This document shows, piece after piece, positions 62,961-64,000 of a stretch of DNA of 64,000 nucleotides. The stretch's first letter is position 1; every line of letters begins with the position of its first letter. The DNA is from Aquirufa aurantiipilula (GTDB taxonomy: Bacteria; Bacteroidota; Bacteroidia; Cytophagales; Spirosomataceae). The position numbers and the translations under genes are program-made. The stretch covers positions 1 through 64,000 of the forward strand of contig NZ_JAANOG010000001.1 in the NCBI RefSeq assembly GCF_019923745.1, read 5' to 3'. The notes beneath the pieces are model-generated. The model did not search any database. It saw nothing but the letters and a program-made list of their open reading frames with translations, and had not been told where the DNA came from.

Positions 62961-64000
62961 GTGGATTAAATTCCCCTTCCCACTTAGATACCACGCAAGT
63001 TGCTACTCCGTTTCCTGCCACTGACGTTACAGTTCTTCCCATATCCAAGAAGGGGTCAACTCCTAATAACAATGCAATTCCTTCTGCCGGTAAATTAAAC
63101 ATGGTTAAGGTTCCTGCAATAATTACCAAAGATGCTCTAGGGACACCTGCTATTCCTTTGGAAGTAATCATCAAGGTCAACAGCATGGTGATTTGTTGCT
63201 CTAAGCTTAAATGTACACCATAAGCTTGAGCGATGAATCCAGTAGCAAAAGTCATGTACAACATGGACCCATCTAAATTGAAACTATATCCTAGGGGTAA
63301 TACAAAACCTACAATTCTGCGACTGCAACCAAATCGCTCTAAAGCGGCAATGGTTTGGGGAAAAGATGCCTCTGAACTAGCGGTAGAAAAGGAAATTAAT
63401 AAGGCTTCTTTAAGCTCTTTTAATAAGGCCCAATATGGTATTTTATTGAAAATACAGATTAACCATAAAATGACGACCGTAAAAAATAAAAGGCCACCCA
63501 AGAAGCATATCATTAAATAACCATAACTAATTAAGATGCTTAAACCTTTATTCGCTACTACAGTAGTCATGGCCGCAAAAACAGCATAAGGAGCTACTTC
63601 CATCACATAATTAACCATCTTAAATACAACTTCGGCTAAGTTCTCAAAAACATGAATTAGCTTTTTTCCTGTTTCACCAATCGAGCCTAAAGCAACTCCA
63701 AAGAATAAGGAAAAGATGACAATTTGAAGGATTTCATTTTCAGCTAAAGCCTTGAAAAAACTATCAGGGAAAATATGTAATATGAAATCTTCTAATGTCT
63801 TTACTTTAGAGGCATCTATGCCTGTGGATGTTCCAGCAGCAGGTTTTGGCCAAGATTGTAAACTTCCCGGTTGGGTGATATTTACAACAACTAAACCCGT
63901 AACCAAGGAGAGTAGGGTAGCAAAATAAAAATATCCAATCGTTTTTAAACCAATTCTACCGACAGCTTTAAAGTCACCTAATTTGGCTATTCCCACCACC
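62947..64000 (-). CDS. Dicarboxylate/amino acid:cation symporter, N-terminus beyond the window
   Basis: About 350 C-terminal residues of a second GltP/DctA-type symporter are visible; the start lies outside the window. The family hairpins SFSTASSEASFPQTIAALERFG and SFNLDGSMLYMTFATGFIAQ are both present, as is the ending GNGVATCVVSKWEGEFNPP. It is clearly paralogous to the protein at 24523 but not a recent duplicate. The hairpin serine stretch differs (STASSEAS against GTSSSEAA), so the substrate may differ. The 3' end overlaps the LolC/E-like gene by 14 bases. Confidence 0.9.
   Translation of the reverse strand, partial: VVGIAKLGDFKAVGRIGLKTIGYFYFATLLSLVTGLVVVNITQPGSLQSWPKPAAGTSTGIDASKVKTLEDFILHIFPDSFFKALAENEILQIVIFSLFFGVALGSIGETGKKLIHVFENLAEVVFKMVNYVMEVAPYAVFAAMTTVVANKGLSILISYGYLMICFLGGLLFFTVVILWLICIFNKIPYWALLKELKEALLISFSTASSEASFPQTIAALERFGCSRRIVGFVLPLGYSFNLDGSMLYMTFATGFIAQAYGVHLSLEQQITMLLTLMITSKGIAGVPRASLVIIAGTLTMFNLPAEGIALLLGVDPFLDMGRTVTSVAGNGVATCVVSKWEGEFNPPTNA

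Overview
The window is AT-rich chromosomal DNA from a member of the Bacteroidota, most likely a Cytophagales-type bacterium. The signs are: almost no Shine-Dalgarno sequences; TAnnTTTG-type -7 promoter motifs ahead of several genes; and a gene set typical of that phylum, namely a single-chain glycyl-tRNA synthetase, a DUF349 repeat protein, a PD40/OmpA protein, a NamZ-type muramidase, bacillithiol deacetylase BshB1, a HExxH zinc protease of the DUF5117 type, type III pantothenate kinase and an IS3-family transposase end. The genus cannot be fixed from sequence reading alone.

Layout. 1-243 is the right end of an IS3-type element that begins outside the window. 321-8808 is an accessory-looking stretch: a glycosyltransferase-like protein, an M20 amidohydrolase, a small exported protein, a TetR regulator between two copies of a small-ORF/terminator unit, a large zinc protease, a decayed IS3 end, a small membrane protein and a WYL regulator. 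8887-11045 holds a two-domain ArsA ATPase, a broken tRNA-Thr 3' remnant and an intact tRNA-Thr(TGT). From 11119 to 37439 the genes are mainly housekeeping: glyS, GT9 and aguB, polA and a GT2, pdxH, trxB-M23-bshB1, a dicarboxylate-type symporter with maeB, LolC/E-like permease with an M61 protease, namZ-type gene, guaA, pepT, gltA and RlpA. 37440-38268 is a non-coding mobile region. 38269-49684 carries PD40/OmpA and queE on one strand, then a long same-strand run (lipoprotein, nadE, coaX, aguA, lipoprotein, two parvulin foldases, MoxR). 49760-63999 holds thyA, OsmC, PhoD, lysA, a DUF4386 protein, a circularly permuted ATP-grasp protein, a DNA alkyltransferase with a PolX-like protein, LOG, rpiB, a polytopic membrane protein, rbfA, a second LolC/E-like permease and a second symporter cut by the window edge.

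Functional links. The symporter at 24523 plus malic enzyme looks like a C4-dicarboxylate uptake-and-use pair. aguA and aguB form the agmatine-to-putrescine route although they lie 27 kb apart. The trxB-M23-bshB1 run joins thiol redox and cell-wall hydrolysis genes. The two parvulins with a lipoprotein upstream look like an outer-membrane protein folding operon.

The most unusual content is non-coding. (1) Three families of 7-bp-period repeats (TTAGnnn, AATGGTR, GAATGNA) sit in many intergenic gaps, often as inverted pairs. One perfect inverted pair encloses a four-helix-bundle protein gene, and a second perfect pair is empty. (2) A 795-bp element with IS3-type ends carries no transposase. It contains two inverted copies of a roughly 150-nt unit whose stems differ in sequence but keep most of their pairing, so it looks like a structured, mobile element. 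(3) A short ORF with its own terminator is duplicated on both sides of the tetR gene. (4) A partial copy of the tRNA-Thr 3' end lies beside the intact tRNA.
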